From Prevotella sp. UBA746 (GTDB lineage Bacteria > Bacteroidota > Bacteroidia > Bacteroidales > Bacteroidaceae), in assembly GCA_002298545.1 (NCBI GenBank), contig DBKQ01000052.1:44267-70246 (forward strand): a DNA stretch of 25,980 nt, in the 5' to 3' direction. Position 1 is the stretch's first letter. Each line of letters begins with the position of its first letter. Shown here piece after piece: positions 14,656 to 22,398 of the stretch. The notes beneath the pieces were generated by a model. The model ran no database searches. It saw only the letters and a program-made list of their open reading frames with translations, and was not told the DNA's origin. Made by a program: the position numbers and the translations under genes.

Positions 14656-16793
14656 ATGATAAGCATACGGAAATGATTCTCAAAGAGAATGACAAGAGAA
14701 TCAAAGCTATCTCCACAGAGTTCAACCCGATAATTGGTACCGGTTGTGGAGACAAGAGGTGTCATCTTCATCTTGATGATTTTCCTATTGAAGACCAATA
14801 CTTGCCAATAGAACTAAAAGATAATCCTTTCATTAAGCAACTTGCTAATGCCGGCAGTGTTGATGCATACCTGGATATACTGTATGACGAATGTGATGAA
14901 GAGGCAGAGAAGAACGGGGAACCACCTGTTGAGCGAAACTATGCCACTGACCGAGAACAAATTGTTGAGCAATTTATACGGCTTCGCATGAAGTATGATC
15001 CTTTCTTTTTCTTTGGCATGTTCATATACATTAAACCTAAAGGAGGAGGACTACCTTTCCGATTTGTTCTAAGAAGACCGCAGAGGAGACTTCTTCGTTG
15101 GCTGGAGGAAAGAAGGAAGAAGGGAAAGCCGATACGCCTTATACTCTTGAAAGCTCGACAATGGGGAGGCTCGACAGTTATACAGATGTACATGCTATGG
15201 CTGCAACTGATGTGGATGAAAGGTCTAAACTCTCTTATTGTTGCTCAGGTTAAGGACACGGCTGAGACTATACGTGGCATGTTTGATGAGGCATTAAAGA
15301 ATTTCCCTGCTAAGTTCTTGCATGAAATGGGTGAAGCCTACTCTGATAATGAACCTAAGTTTGTCGGTGTCGGAACATCCGGTAATGTTAAGAAGGTTCC
15401 GCAACGTTTCTGCAAGATTAAGGTCGGTTCTATGGAGCGACCGCTTTCTGCCAACGGTGAAGACTATAACTTGGTTCACTTGTCTGAGGTCGGTCTATGG
15501 AAAAAGACTGACGGCAAATCTCCTGAGGAAGTTATTCAAAATGCCACTAACGGTATTTTGTATCGCCCTATGACAATGATAGCTCTTGAATCTACTGCCA
15601 ATGGAACTGGTAATTTTTTCCACAAAGAATGGCTTGCCGCAAAGGATGGCAAATCGCAGTTTGAACCGTTCTTCGTTCCTTGGTTTGAGATATACGATAT
15701 GTATCATCTTGACTTCGGAACGAAGAAAGAAAAAAGTCTGTTTGCAAAATGGCTGTATGAGAACAGGAACAATAGCAATGCCATGTCGGATCGTGAAGAG
15801 CCTGGTACATATCTATGGAAACTATGGACGCTCGGAGCACCGCTTGAAGCTATCAACTGGTATATTGCTGAACGCAAGAAGTTTACAGACCATGCGGATA
15901 TGGCAGCTGGTTATCCTACTGACGACATTGAAGCATTCAAGCATTCTGGAGCAAGGGTGTTTGCAGAAGACAAGGTTGACAAATTCAAAAAGGGATGCAG
16001 GGCACCCAAGTATATTGGAGATGTTTATGGTGATGGATATAAGGGCAAGAAGTGTATGCAGAACGTCAGGTTCTGTGAAGACAAGCAGGGACAACTGTGG
16101 ATATGGAATCAGCCTGAGTTCTTTGATGACTGCAAGGTAACCAACCGGTATTTGGTTGTCGTTGATATTGGAGGACGTAGCAAGGGTGCTGACTGGTCTG
16201 TTATTGTTGTCATTGACAGATACTGGATGATGGAAGGCGGAAAACCATATATTGTAGCTCAATGGTACGGTCATATTGATATGGACTTGTTGGCATGGAA
16301 GGCTGCACAGATAGCCAAATATTATGATAACGCCCTTCTTGTCATAGAATCAAACACTCTTGAAACCAAAGACAAGGAACATATTCTGGAAGGTGGAGAC
16401 CAGTCCGAGTTTATTCTTAATCAGATAAAGGATGTATATGATAATCTGTATGCACGCAAGCAAAGTGAGTCTGACATAAAGAATAAGGTTCCTGTAAAAT
16501 ACGGTTTCCATACTAATGTCGCTACTAAGCCTATGGTCATATCTGTTCTGGTTCAAGTTATACGTGAGCAACTGTATGTTGAACGAGACGAGAGGTGTCT
16601 ATTTGAATATTTGACATATGAGAAGAACGGCACTGTTTATGAAGCCGCTGACGGGAAGCATGATGATTTGCTTATGACGAGAGCCATCGGTCTTCATATC
16701 TGTTTCAACGAAATGGAGACGCCACGGATGATAACAAAGGAAACAAGGAAACTGACAAGACGTGTATCTGTTTCGGCAGCTACAATAGGATAA
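14637..16793 (+). CDS. Terminase large subunit
   Basis: A 718-residue DNA-packaging motor. ATPase domain: a deviant Walker A KARQWGGST (172-180) with Lys at the front of the loop and Gly where Lys usually precedes Ser; Walker B around NLVHLSE with E284; and the coupling motif ESTANGTGN (318-326). RNase H-like nuclease domain: D510 in VVVDIGG, E571 in LLVIESN and D676/D677 in GKHDD. ATG 14637 was chosen because it begins a normal-looking protein; the frame is open upstream but there it only shadows the rhomboid gene. It cuts the concatemer and pumps DNA through the portal encoded in the divergent operon. Confidence 0.93.
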   Translation: MPRQVLNDKHTEMILKENDKRIKAISTEFNPIIGTGCGDKRCHLHLDDFPIEDQYLPIELKDNPFIKQLANAGSVDAYLDILYDECDEEAEKNGEPPVERNYATDREQIVEQFIRLRMKYDPFFFFGMFIYIKPKGGGLPFRFVLRRPQRRLLRWLEERRKKGKPIRLILLKARQWGGSTVIQMYMLWLQLMWMKGLNSLIVAQVKDTAETIRGMFDEALKNFPAKFLHEMGEAYSDNEPKFVGVGTSGNVKKVPQRFCKIKVGSMERPLSANGEDYNLVHLSEVGLWKKTDGKSPEEVIQNATNGILYRPMTMIALESTANGTGNFFHKEWLAAKDGKSQFEPFFVPWFEIYDMYHLDFGTKKEKSLFAKWLYENRNNSNAMSDREEPGTYLWKLWTLGAPLEAINWYIAERKKFTDHADMAAGYPTDDIEAFKHSGARVFAEDKVDKFKKGCRAPKYIGDVYGDGYKGKKCMQNVRFCEDKQGQLWIWNQPEFFDDCKVTNRYLVVVDIGGRSKGADWSVIVVIDRYWMMEGGKPYIVAQWYGHIDMDLLAWKAAQIAKYYDNALLVIESNTLETKDKEHILEGGDQSEFILNQIKDVYDNLYARKQSESDIKNKVPVKYGFHTNVATKPMVISVLVQVIREQLYVERDERCLFEYLTYEKNGTVYEAADGKHDDLLMTRAIGLHICFNEMETPRMITKETRKLTRRVSVSAATIG

Positions 16794-16816
16794 ATAACTA
16801 TTTAAATACAACGATT

Positions 16817-17119
16817 ATGAAAATTGGAAAAATTATCAAGCGTGTTAAGTGTGAGTTGATGTACCGCAAAGCCAAGGCTGCGGCACTTAAAGCATCATCC
16901 AAGGATGGTAAAATCTATTTCGTTCTTCCAATGCAGAGCGGAAAGCTGATGGTTATTAACCGGAATCAGTATCTGGCATACCGCAGAGTTGGCTTGACTC
17001 CGAAAGACGCAAAGCCTAAAGATCTTTTCCATGATTGCGTGTACCATACTAATGCAAAGAGTAAAAAGGCACTGCAAAATAGAAAGAGAAAATTTCTTCG
17101 ATGGAAAGGTCTTGTATGA
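16817..17119 (+). CDS. Small very basic phage protein
   Basis: A 100-residue protein with Lys/Arg-rich ends (KIGKIIKRVKCELMYRKAKA and KSKKALQNRKRKFLRWKG) and a short beta-like centre (IYFVLPMQSGKLMVINRNQY). Not recognised. It follows the terminase by 23 bases and is the last gene before the fibre promoter. Nucleic acid binding is plausible from charge alone. Confidence 0.75.
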   Translation: MKIGKIIKRVKCELMYRKAKAAALKASSKDGKIYFVLPMQSGKLMVINRNQYLAYRRVGLTPKDAKPKDLFHDCVYHTNAKSKKALQNRKRKFLRWKGLV

Positions 17120-17131
17120 TATTGATTCGTT

Positions 17132-17176
17132 TATTAACGGATAAAAGGTAGGGGAATATTTTTTCTCCTATCTTTG
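17132..17176 (+). promoter_or_regulatory. Phage-specific promoter for the fibre operon
   Basis: TATTAACGGATAAAA (17132-17146), exactly 22 bases, TATCTTTG (17169-17176). This is the third exact copy, here on the plus strand. It sets the likely transcript start near 17182 and therefore decides the next gene's start: the upstream TTG at 17174 lies inside the -7 box, so ATG 17195 must be used. Confidence 0.82.
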
Positions 17177-17194
17177 CCGAAAAAAGTACATCGC

Positions 17195-17881
17195 ATGATA
17201 TATCGAATTGTAAAAGGTAATGGCTTCAAGTTGCATATATTGGTAAGCAAACTTGAAATTGCTCAAAACAGCAACACTCTCGTGGATTGCGATATGAATC
17301 AAGCCGCCAACACGAAAGTTGAGCTTGTTGACGGTTCTTGTAATAGTATTGAATTGAGACACAAAGTGTCGGGGGATGCAAAGAATGAACTAATTTGCGA
17401 TTTTCCTGATGATATTGATATTGGTTGCTATGCCGTTAAGGTATCTTTCGTTATTGGCGGTATTCACTTGTCAAGTTGCGAGAGTAACATGTTTGCCATT
17501 GTTCCTTTCAACCGCCAGAGCAAGATTCCTGTCGGCATAATTGATGGTGAACCTTGTGGCTTGTATAATTTAAGGTATTATATCACGACCGGCAACAGTT
17601 ATGACTACAAGTTCTGGTATGGCAGCTCTTCTGCAAATAGTGTGTCGGAACTTAACAAGGATGAGCTTGCATGTGATTTCAACAGGGCTTCAGGTAGGAC
17701 ATTCACCATTGAAACAACTGACAGTAAACCGTATGTATGGTTTGTCTGTACTTCGCCTATAACTATCACACAGGCTGGACTGCCGACTGCTTTCAATATG
17801 GAACAAGTTGACAATTTGTATTTCTACTGGAGTGACGAACTTGTTGCAGGTAACGACAACATTTATTCGATAGGAGATTAA
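17195..17881 (+). CDS. Putative upper baseplate/appendage protein
   Basis: A 228-residue beta-rich protein beginning MIYRIVKGNGFKLHILV. An Ig-like N-terminal domain (about 1-105) is followed by a second beta-rich part (about 115-228). The N-terminal pattern is like that of fibre-anchoring proteins such as BppU-type N-domains, but similarity is loose. As first gene of the fibre operon it may link fibres to the virion. No signal peptide. Confidence 0.65.
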   Translation: MIYRIVKGNGFKLHILVSKLEIAQNSNTLVDCDMNQAANTKVELVDGSCNSIELRHKVSGDAKNELICDFPDDIDIGCYAVKVSFVIGGIHLSSCESNMFAIVPFNRQSKIPVGIIDGEPCGLYNLRYYITTGNSYDYKFWYGSSSANSVSELNKDELACDFNRASGRTFTIETTDSKPYVWFVCTSPITITQAGLPTAFNMEQVDNLYFYWSDELVAGNDNIYSIGD

Positions 17882-17886
17882 GAGGT

Positions 17887-18363
17887 ATGGCTGGTGAAGT
17901 AAAATATGGAAATTCTTTGGTCAGTTCACGTAAGGATGGTGTCCTGACTTACGCTAAATACATTAAAGATTTAAAAAGTGGGAAAGATCTTGAATCTCTG
18001 CTTGAAGAGTTAAGAAGCAGCATTCCTGAAACAGATGAAGACGGACGGTTTCCTTCTTATTATATTCCTGATGAATTCAACAATGTTTTCATCTTGGACG
18101 CTTGGGGCGAATCTTTCAACGAACCTACTCAAAAGGGACAATACGGTTACAATACTTTAACTAAGAAAATTTGTTACAGTAAATTTGAGGCTAAACTCCA
18201 ACGTTTCGTTTGGGTTAATGCTGACAGCGAAATCTATTCTAACACGAGATTGTACATAAACAAAACAGACAACAGCATTTGGAGGTGGAACGGAAGTGAT
18301 ATGGAATGTCTTTCCAACAATATTCAACTGATAACTCCTAAAGATATTGATGCACTATTTTAG
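17887..18363 (+). CDS. Putative virion/fibre-associated protein
   Basis: A 158-residue protein, six bases after the previous gene and thus co-translated. The centre has SKFEAKLQRFVWVNAD and LYINKTDNSIWRWNG (about 97-138), the 'label and value' pattern often seen in gut-phage fibre proteins where a short beta unit carries an Ile-Trp-Arg-Trp turn. It ends LITPKDIDALF, close to the ends of the fibre genes at 19729 and 20309. Function unproven. Confidence 0.65.
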   Translation: MAGEVKYGNSLVSSRKDGVLTYAKYIKDLKSGKDLESLLEELRSSIPETDEDGRFPSYYIPDEFNNVFILDAWGESFNEPTQKGQYGYNTLTKKICYSKFEAKLQRFVWVNADSEIYSNTRLYINKTDNSIWRWNGSDMECLSNNIQLITPKDIDALF

Positions 18364-18417
18364 GTAATAGGTATAACGCAATACTGATAGATAGTATAAT
18401 TATTAATATTAAACAAT

Positions 18418-19689
18418 ATGGCAGATAATAAATTTTTAGATCAGACAGGATTGGAACATCTTGTTGGCAAAATCAAAACTGAGCTTGACAAAAAGCAGGA
18501 TAGTGGAACTTATGCGACATTGGTTGATGGCACTGTTCCAGCGTCACAGCTACCAAGTTATGTTGATGATGTAGTGGAGTTCAGCGGTTTCGTACTACAA
18601 GCTGATGTTCAAGCAATGAGCACTACAAAAAAATCCACAGATACGTTATGCAGCGTAGCTTATGTAAAATCAAACAACAAATTTGCCCTAAGAGATGGTA
18701 CTAAATTTTATGGCAATTGGTCAGACGCTTCTACATGGGGAGTTGCAACTTCTGATTTGTTAGGAGGTGCTGGCGTACAGCCCGAAGCTGGTAAAATATA
18801 TGTAGACATAACGACAAACAAAACCTATCGTTGGAGTGGTAGCAGTCTTGTTGAGATAAATAGTGGCGGAGTAGTTCTTGGTGAAACAGCAGAGACTGCC
18901 TATGCTGGAGACAAGGGAGCACAGAATGCTAAGGACATAGCAGCTATTAAGAGTGGAGATTTACCTTTGGTTTCTCCTGTTATCTCTAATAAGTGGACTA
19001 TACTTTGCAGTGATGGTTCTGCATCTGGCATTACCGCAAATCCTGGAAATCTTAATACCATATATGGATATAAGGTCAACTTTACAGGTAGCATGAAGTG
19101 GACTCATGCTGATGGTTATAAAGATCCTACTTCTATGAATGGCGGTGATTGGTCAAATGCTCAACTTCCGGCATCTGGTGAAAACTCTGTTGAGATTACG
19201 AAGCAATGTACTTCTGACACAACTATTACGGCAAGCATCAAGGCTCCTAAACAGGGACTTGTGCTTAGCAACGGTATCATCAAACAGGCAAGTTCTTCTG
19301 ATGTTGACACTAAGTCTGCTTCTGTAAGGGTACATTTCCAGTACAAGGTGATACTGGCAAGAACCGAGGGAGATATTACAGCTGAAAAGCTTTCAAGTTT
19401 ACTAAATCCTGATTCTGACGATAGTGCTTATGACTTGAAGGACGATAAGAACAATGTATATACAAATGTTAACGCAGGAGAGACTGAATACCTTGTTTAT
19501 GCCTATCCGTCAAAGCTTGGTGAATTGTCTAAGATTACAATGAATGATGCTACCCCTTTGCTTAATGACGGCTTCACACTATCAAAGGTGACGGTAACAG
19601 ACCCTCAAACAAAGATGCAATTGGAGTATAATGTATATAGAAGTGTACAGAGAGGTGCATTTACTGGTGCCAAACTTGATATTGCTTAA
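18418..19689 (+). CDS. Putative tail fibre protein
   Basis: A 423-residue protein. The N-terminus (MADNKFLDQTGLEHLVGKIK) is a helical attachment segment common in fibre proteins of gut phages; DGTVPASQLPSYVDDVVEF (about 38-56) and a TYRWSGSSLVEI beta unit follow. The C-terminal half (about 180-423) is Ser/Thr/Asn-rich beta structure that could form a receptor-binding part. It lacks the ITxxEI-LW ending of its neighbours. An A/T-rich leader of 54 bases separates it from the preceding gene. Confidence 0.75.
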   Translation: MADNKFLDQTGLEHLVGKIKTELDKKQDSGTYATLVDGTVPASQLPSYVDDVVEFSGFVLQADVQAMSTTKKSTDTLCSVAYVKSNNKFALRDGTKFYGNWSDASTWGVATSDLLGGAGVQPEAGKIYVDITTNKTYRWSGSSLVEINSGGVVLGETAETAYAGDKGAQNAKDIAAIKSGDLPLVSPVISNKWTILCSDGSASGITANPGNLNTIYGYKVNFTGSMKWTHADGYKDPTSMNGGDWSNAQLPASGENSVEITKQCTSDTTITASIKAPKQGLVLSNGIIKQASSSDVDTKSASVRVHFQYKVILARTEGDITAEKLSSLLNPDSDDSAYDLKDDKNNVYTNVNAGETEYLVYAYPSKLGELSKITMNDATPLLNDGFTLSKVTVTDPQTKMQLEYNVYRSVQRGAFTGAKLDIA

Positions 19690-19728
19690 TGAATTGTTTA
19701 ACGGAATAAATAGGAAAGGAAATAGAAT

Positions 19729-20247
19729 ATGGCAAAGAAAGGTTTAGCACAGGCAAACACACTTCGTTCTAACAATATCAACTCTACTGGTTATGGTATT
19801 GTATATGCTGATGAGATTAGTGGTCATAGAACAGTAGCTGATCTTGATGCTCTATATGCTTTGTTTGATTGGCAGCTCTCTGCAAGTGGTAACAATACTG
19901 AAAATGATGCCATTGGTCAACTATGGTATGTTGTGAATGCTGATGGTAAGGGTAACGGCAACTTGTATCAGCTTATCAATTGGGATAAGAGAAACACAGC
20001 TGATGGATGGAGGGTGTTTACTGCAAATTCATCTGTTGACCTCAGTAACTATCAGACTACCGCACAGGCTGACAGCAAGTACGCAACCAAAGAATCACTA
20101 TCTGGATATGCCACTACAGCTGCTTTATCTGAAACGAGAAATGAGTTGAATGACAGCATTTCCGGGTGTGTAAAGAATACTGAACTTGGCTCCATTTCAA
20201 ATACTGAGGTGGATAACATCTGGAATAACACGCAACAAGCATCGTGA
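19729..20247 (+). CDS. Putative short fibre protein
   Basis: A 172-residue protein with a beta-rich first part (GIVYADEISGHRTVADLDALY, GQLWYVVNADG, NLYQLINWD) and a helical repeat part (about 105-155) typical of fibre shafts (TTAQADSKYATKESLSGYAT). It ends SISNTEVDNIWNNTQQAS, a motif shared with the next gene. AGGAAAGGA stands before the start ATG. It probably forms part of the fibre or appendage. Confidence 0.72.
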   Translation: MAKKGLAQANTLRSNNINSTGYGIVYADEISGHRTVADLDALYALFDWQLSASGNNTENDAIGQLWYVVNADGKGNGNLYQLINWDKRNTADGWRVFTANSSVDLSNYQTTAQADSKYATKESLSGYATTAALSETRNELNDSISGCVKNTELGSISNTEVDNIWNNTQQAS

Positions 20248-20308
20248 TGTTATTGTATAAGGTATTACTAATTTAAAACATATTTATTCATTAAAATTTT
20301 AAAGAATC

Positions 20309-21412
20309 ATGGCAGAGAAAAAATTTATCACATCTGACAATTTGGGCTATTTCAGCTCATTGGTAAAAAAGGGATATGCTGATGCAGATACAGCATTGAG
20401 CAATACCCTTACACCAAAGATTACGGCTGCACAGACAAAGGCTGACCAGGGCGTAACTGATGCTGCTAATGCGAAGAAAGCCGCAGATAATGCAGCAACA
20501 GCGGCAGCTGGCGCTCTTGCTGAGGCACAGAAGAAGATTGCAAAGGGTGGCTTGAAGACCATCAATGGCACAAGTATTGAGGGTTCAGGTAACCTCTCTC
20601 TCGCTGATATTGGTATTGATGGCAATATTGCAGAGATTGTTACTGCTCTACCAGAACTTACTGCTGCAAAGAGTAACAAGCTCTATCTCCTGAAATCTGC
20701 AGAGAGTGTTGAGGGCAATACCTATGGTGAGTATATCAAGATTAATGACGGCAAAGCCGACAAATGGGAGAAAATTGGAGAGTGGAAGGCTTATATTACT
20801 GTGGATGACAAAATGTCTGACACATCAACCAATCCAGTCCAGAACAAAGTGGTCTTGGCACAACTTAATAGTTTACAAGACGCTTTAATAAAAATCATTG
20901 ACACGAAGGTAGGTAAGGAAACAGGCAAGGGACTTTCTACAAATGACTACACCACAGCTGAGAAGACTAAGCTTGCCGGTATCGCAGAGGGCGCAAACAA
21001 AACTGTTGTTGATTCTGCACTTAATGCAAACTCAACCAATCCTGTACAGAACAAGGTAATCAATACCGCTCTTGCAGGCAAGGCATCTACTTCTGTAGCT
21101 ACCACTTCTGCCAATGGTCTTCTTTCTGCTGCTGACAAGAAGAAACTGGACGGCATTGCAGAAGGTGCAAATAAGATTACTGTGGATTCTACTCTTAGTG
21201 GCACCTCTACCAACCCGGTTCAGAACAAGGTTATAGCCTCTACAATAAGTGCCACTCAGCAGAAACTGCAGGATGTAGAAGCTACCGCTACTGACGCCTT
21301 GTCTCTTACACAGAATATTAATAAGGACTATATCAAGTCTACCGATTTCACGGACATTTCATCTGAAGAGATTAAATCTCTGTGGGATAATGCTCAGGTT
21401 GCAACTGCATAA
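20309..21412 (+). CDS. Repeat-containing tail fibre protein
   Basis: A 367-residue fibre. The N-terminal helical attachment segment (MAEKKFITSDNLGYFSSLVK) is followed by an Ala/Lys-rich coiled coil (about 35-78), a GLKTINGTSIEGSGNLSL unit (81-98), and then internal repeats. STNPVQNKV occurs three times (173-181, 242-250, 300-308) and KLxGIAEGANK twice (221-231, 279-289). Such repeats are widespread in phage fibres and likely build the shaft trimer. It ends DISSEEIKSLWDNAQVATA, matching the end of the preceding gene. A strong terminator follows directly. Confidence 0.82.
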   Translation: MAEKKFITSDNLGYFSSLVKKGYADADTALSNTLTPKITAAQTKADQGVTDAANAKKAADNAATAAAGALAEAQKKIAKGGLKTINGTSIEGSGNLSLADIGIDGNIAEIVTALPELTAAKSNKLYLLKSAESVEGNTYGEYIKINDGKADKWEKIGEWKAYITVDDKMSDTSTNPVQNKVVLAQLNSLQDALIKIIDTKVGKETGKGLSTNDYTTAEKTKLAGIAEGANKTVVDSALNANSTNPVQNKVINTALAGKASTSVATTSANGLLSAADKKKLDGIAEGANKITVDSTLSGTSTNPVQNKVIASTISATQQKLQDVEATATDALSLTQNINKDYIKSTDFTDISSEEIKSLWDNAQVATA

Positions 21413-21425
21413 GTAATAACTTTCA

Positions 21426-21470
21426 AATCCCTCTGACACAACACTCTATATTGTTATAGTCAGAGGGATT
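21426..21470 (+). terminator. Terminator after the main fibre gene
   Basis: AATCCCTCTGAC (21426-21437) pairs perfectly over 12 bases with GTCAGAGGGATT (21459-21470), and the loop can pair further. It is followed by an AT stretch with only short T-runs, so efficiency is uncertain, but the long stem should stop most fibre-operon transcripts. The last gene (21691) thus seems to be set apart from the operon. Confidence 0.7.
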
Positions 21471-21515
21471 ATTATAAACATTGGACAATAGAATAACTGT
21501 GCTCTTTGACTTATT

Positions 21516-21643
21516 GGAATACCGCTTATTTTGCTATGGATTATATTCTTCCAAAGAATGAAAATAATCCAGAACAATTAGAGTAAGCTATATCATAGCA
21601 ATTTTAAAACAATAGGACGCAAGTCCACTTCGGGCGGTATTCC
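21516..21643 (+). ncRNA. Structured RNA element, possible attenuator, class unknown
   Basis: A non-coding 220-base stretch between terminator and last gene holds nested helices. P1: GGAATACCGC (21516-21525) with GCGGTATTCC (21634-21643), 10 bp. P2: TTGCTATG (21531-21538) with CATAGCAA (21594-21601). P3: GATTATATTCTT (21539-21550) with AAGAAT and ATAATC (21554-21569, four-base bulge). P4: GGAC-GCAA-GTCC (21615-21626) with a GNRA tetraloop. The 3' half of P1 is also the first arm of a terminator hairpin, giving two exclusive folds. No known family recognised. A weak promoter-like TTG (21481) and CTCTTTG (21503-21509) would start RNA close to 21516. Confidence 0.6.
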
Positions 21644-21667
21644 ATAGTCGGAGTACCGCTTTTTTTT
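21634..21667 (+). terminator. Conditional terminator before the last fibre gene
   Basis: GCGGTATTCC, loop ATAGTC, GGAGTACCGC (one T-G wobble), then eight Ts: a textbook intrinsic terminator only 23 bases before ATG 21691. Its first arm can instead pair with GGAATACCGC at 21516, which would free the path into the gene. Seen in sequence: both pairings. Inferred: that the choice is regulated. Confidence 0.75.
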
Positions 21668-21690
21668 GTTTTATAAAAAAACGTAATTTT

Positions 21691-22332
21691 ATGGACGAAA
21701 TATTGAAAATAACAAAAGAAACTCTCAGCAGTATGTTCTCCAGAATAAAGACTGGCATTGAGAATACTGCCAAGAATTATGCTGACAGCAAGGATGATGC
21801 CATTATTGCTGCTGCATTAATAGGGAAAAAAGTTGAAACTATTAAACTTCTAAATTTCAAATACCTTGAAAATATAAGAAAAGATAAAGGTACATTTTTA
21901 GCAGTACACATAGGTTTTAACTCTACAATTCCTATGGGTTATTATTATTCATATTCCAACGAAAGTGCACCAATTCAAATTAATGCAGATAATTTAGCTG
22001 AAATATTACTAAACTTTGAGTCTTATAATGCCTCCTATCCTTTTGGAATAAACAAAGATGAATGGTCTACTCTCACACCGATAATAGACGAAAATAAGCA
22101 AATCTCCGCCATATACAAAGGGGAAACGGTTGGGGACTTCACCAAGTGGATAATAATGCTGAATACTGGCAGTGACTGCGAAACAGAAGACCAAAACTAC
22201 ACAGCATATAAAAAAGGTAATACACGATACGTCTATGGGACGCACTCTTATTATTATGAAATGTACAACAAACCATGGGAACTTTGGTTGCCTTCGGATG
22301 CTGCTGCCGGCAGTGTGATAATTGATATTTAA
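21691..22332 (+). CDS. Putative terminal fibre/receptor-binding accessory protein
   Basis: A 213-residue protein not assigned to a family. The N-terminus (about 1-45) is a helix rich in Lys/Ala/Asp with ADSKDDAIIAAALIGKKVET, like short attachment helices of fibre proteins. The rest is Tyr/Asn-rich beta structure (MGYYYSYSNESAP, YVYGTHSYYYEMYNKPWELW), suitable for a sugar- or receptor-binding head. It is the last gene before the convergent terminator and lies downstream of the structured RNA element, so its expression is probably separate from the other fibres. Confidence 0.65.
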   Translation: MDEILKITKETLSSMFSRIKTGIENTAKNYADSKDDAIIAAALIGKKVETIKLLNFKYLENIRKDKGTFLAVHIGFNSTIPMGYYYSYSNESAPIQINADNLAEILLNFESYNASYPFGINKDEWSTLTPIIDENKQISAIYKGETVGDFTKWIIMLNTGSDCETEDQNYTAYKKGNTRYVYGTHSYYYEMYNKPWELWLPSDAAAGSVIIDI

Positions 22333-22349
22333 CAGAATCCAATCAGAGC

Positions 22350-22392
22350 AAAAAAGAGCGAGATAGAAATTATAATCTACCTCGCTTTTTCT
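22350..22392. terminator. Bidirectional terminator between convergent operons
   Basis: AGCGAG-a-TAGA (22357-22367) pairs with TCTA-c-CTCGCT (22376-22386) with one mismatch, flanked by an A-run on the left and a T-run on the right. It ends the rightward fibre genes and the leftward giant gene alike. Confidence 0.85.
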
Positions 22393-22398
22393 TTTGTG

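Noticed and set aside
17174..17194. TTG start of the first fibre-operon gene
   Set aside because: It lies inside the TATCTTTG -7 box, upstream of the expected transcript start; ATG 17195 is the first usable codon.
19700..19728. Fourth copy of the phage promoter motif (TTTAACGGAATAAA)
   Set aside because: It has an inserted base and no TAnnTTTG 22 bases downstream; the start codon would lie within that distance.
21516..21643. Invertible promoter flanked by the 10-bp inverted repeat, as a fibre phase switch
   Set aside because: The repeat is short, no invertase gene is in the window, and the inside is filled by nested RNA helices, so a folded RNA explains it better. Long reads showing both orientations would reopen this.
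21516..21643. tRNA, tmRNA or known self-cleaving ribozyme
   Set aside because: No anticodon or T-arm arrangement fits. The GCAAGTCC segment recalls part of twister-sister RNA, but the rest of the consensus is not there.
17195..22332. Diversity-generating retroelement acting on the fibre genes
   Set aside because: No reverse transcriptase, Avd gene or template/variable repeat pair is visible in the window.
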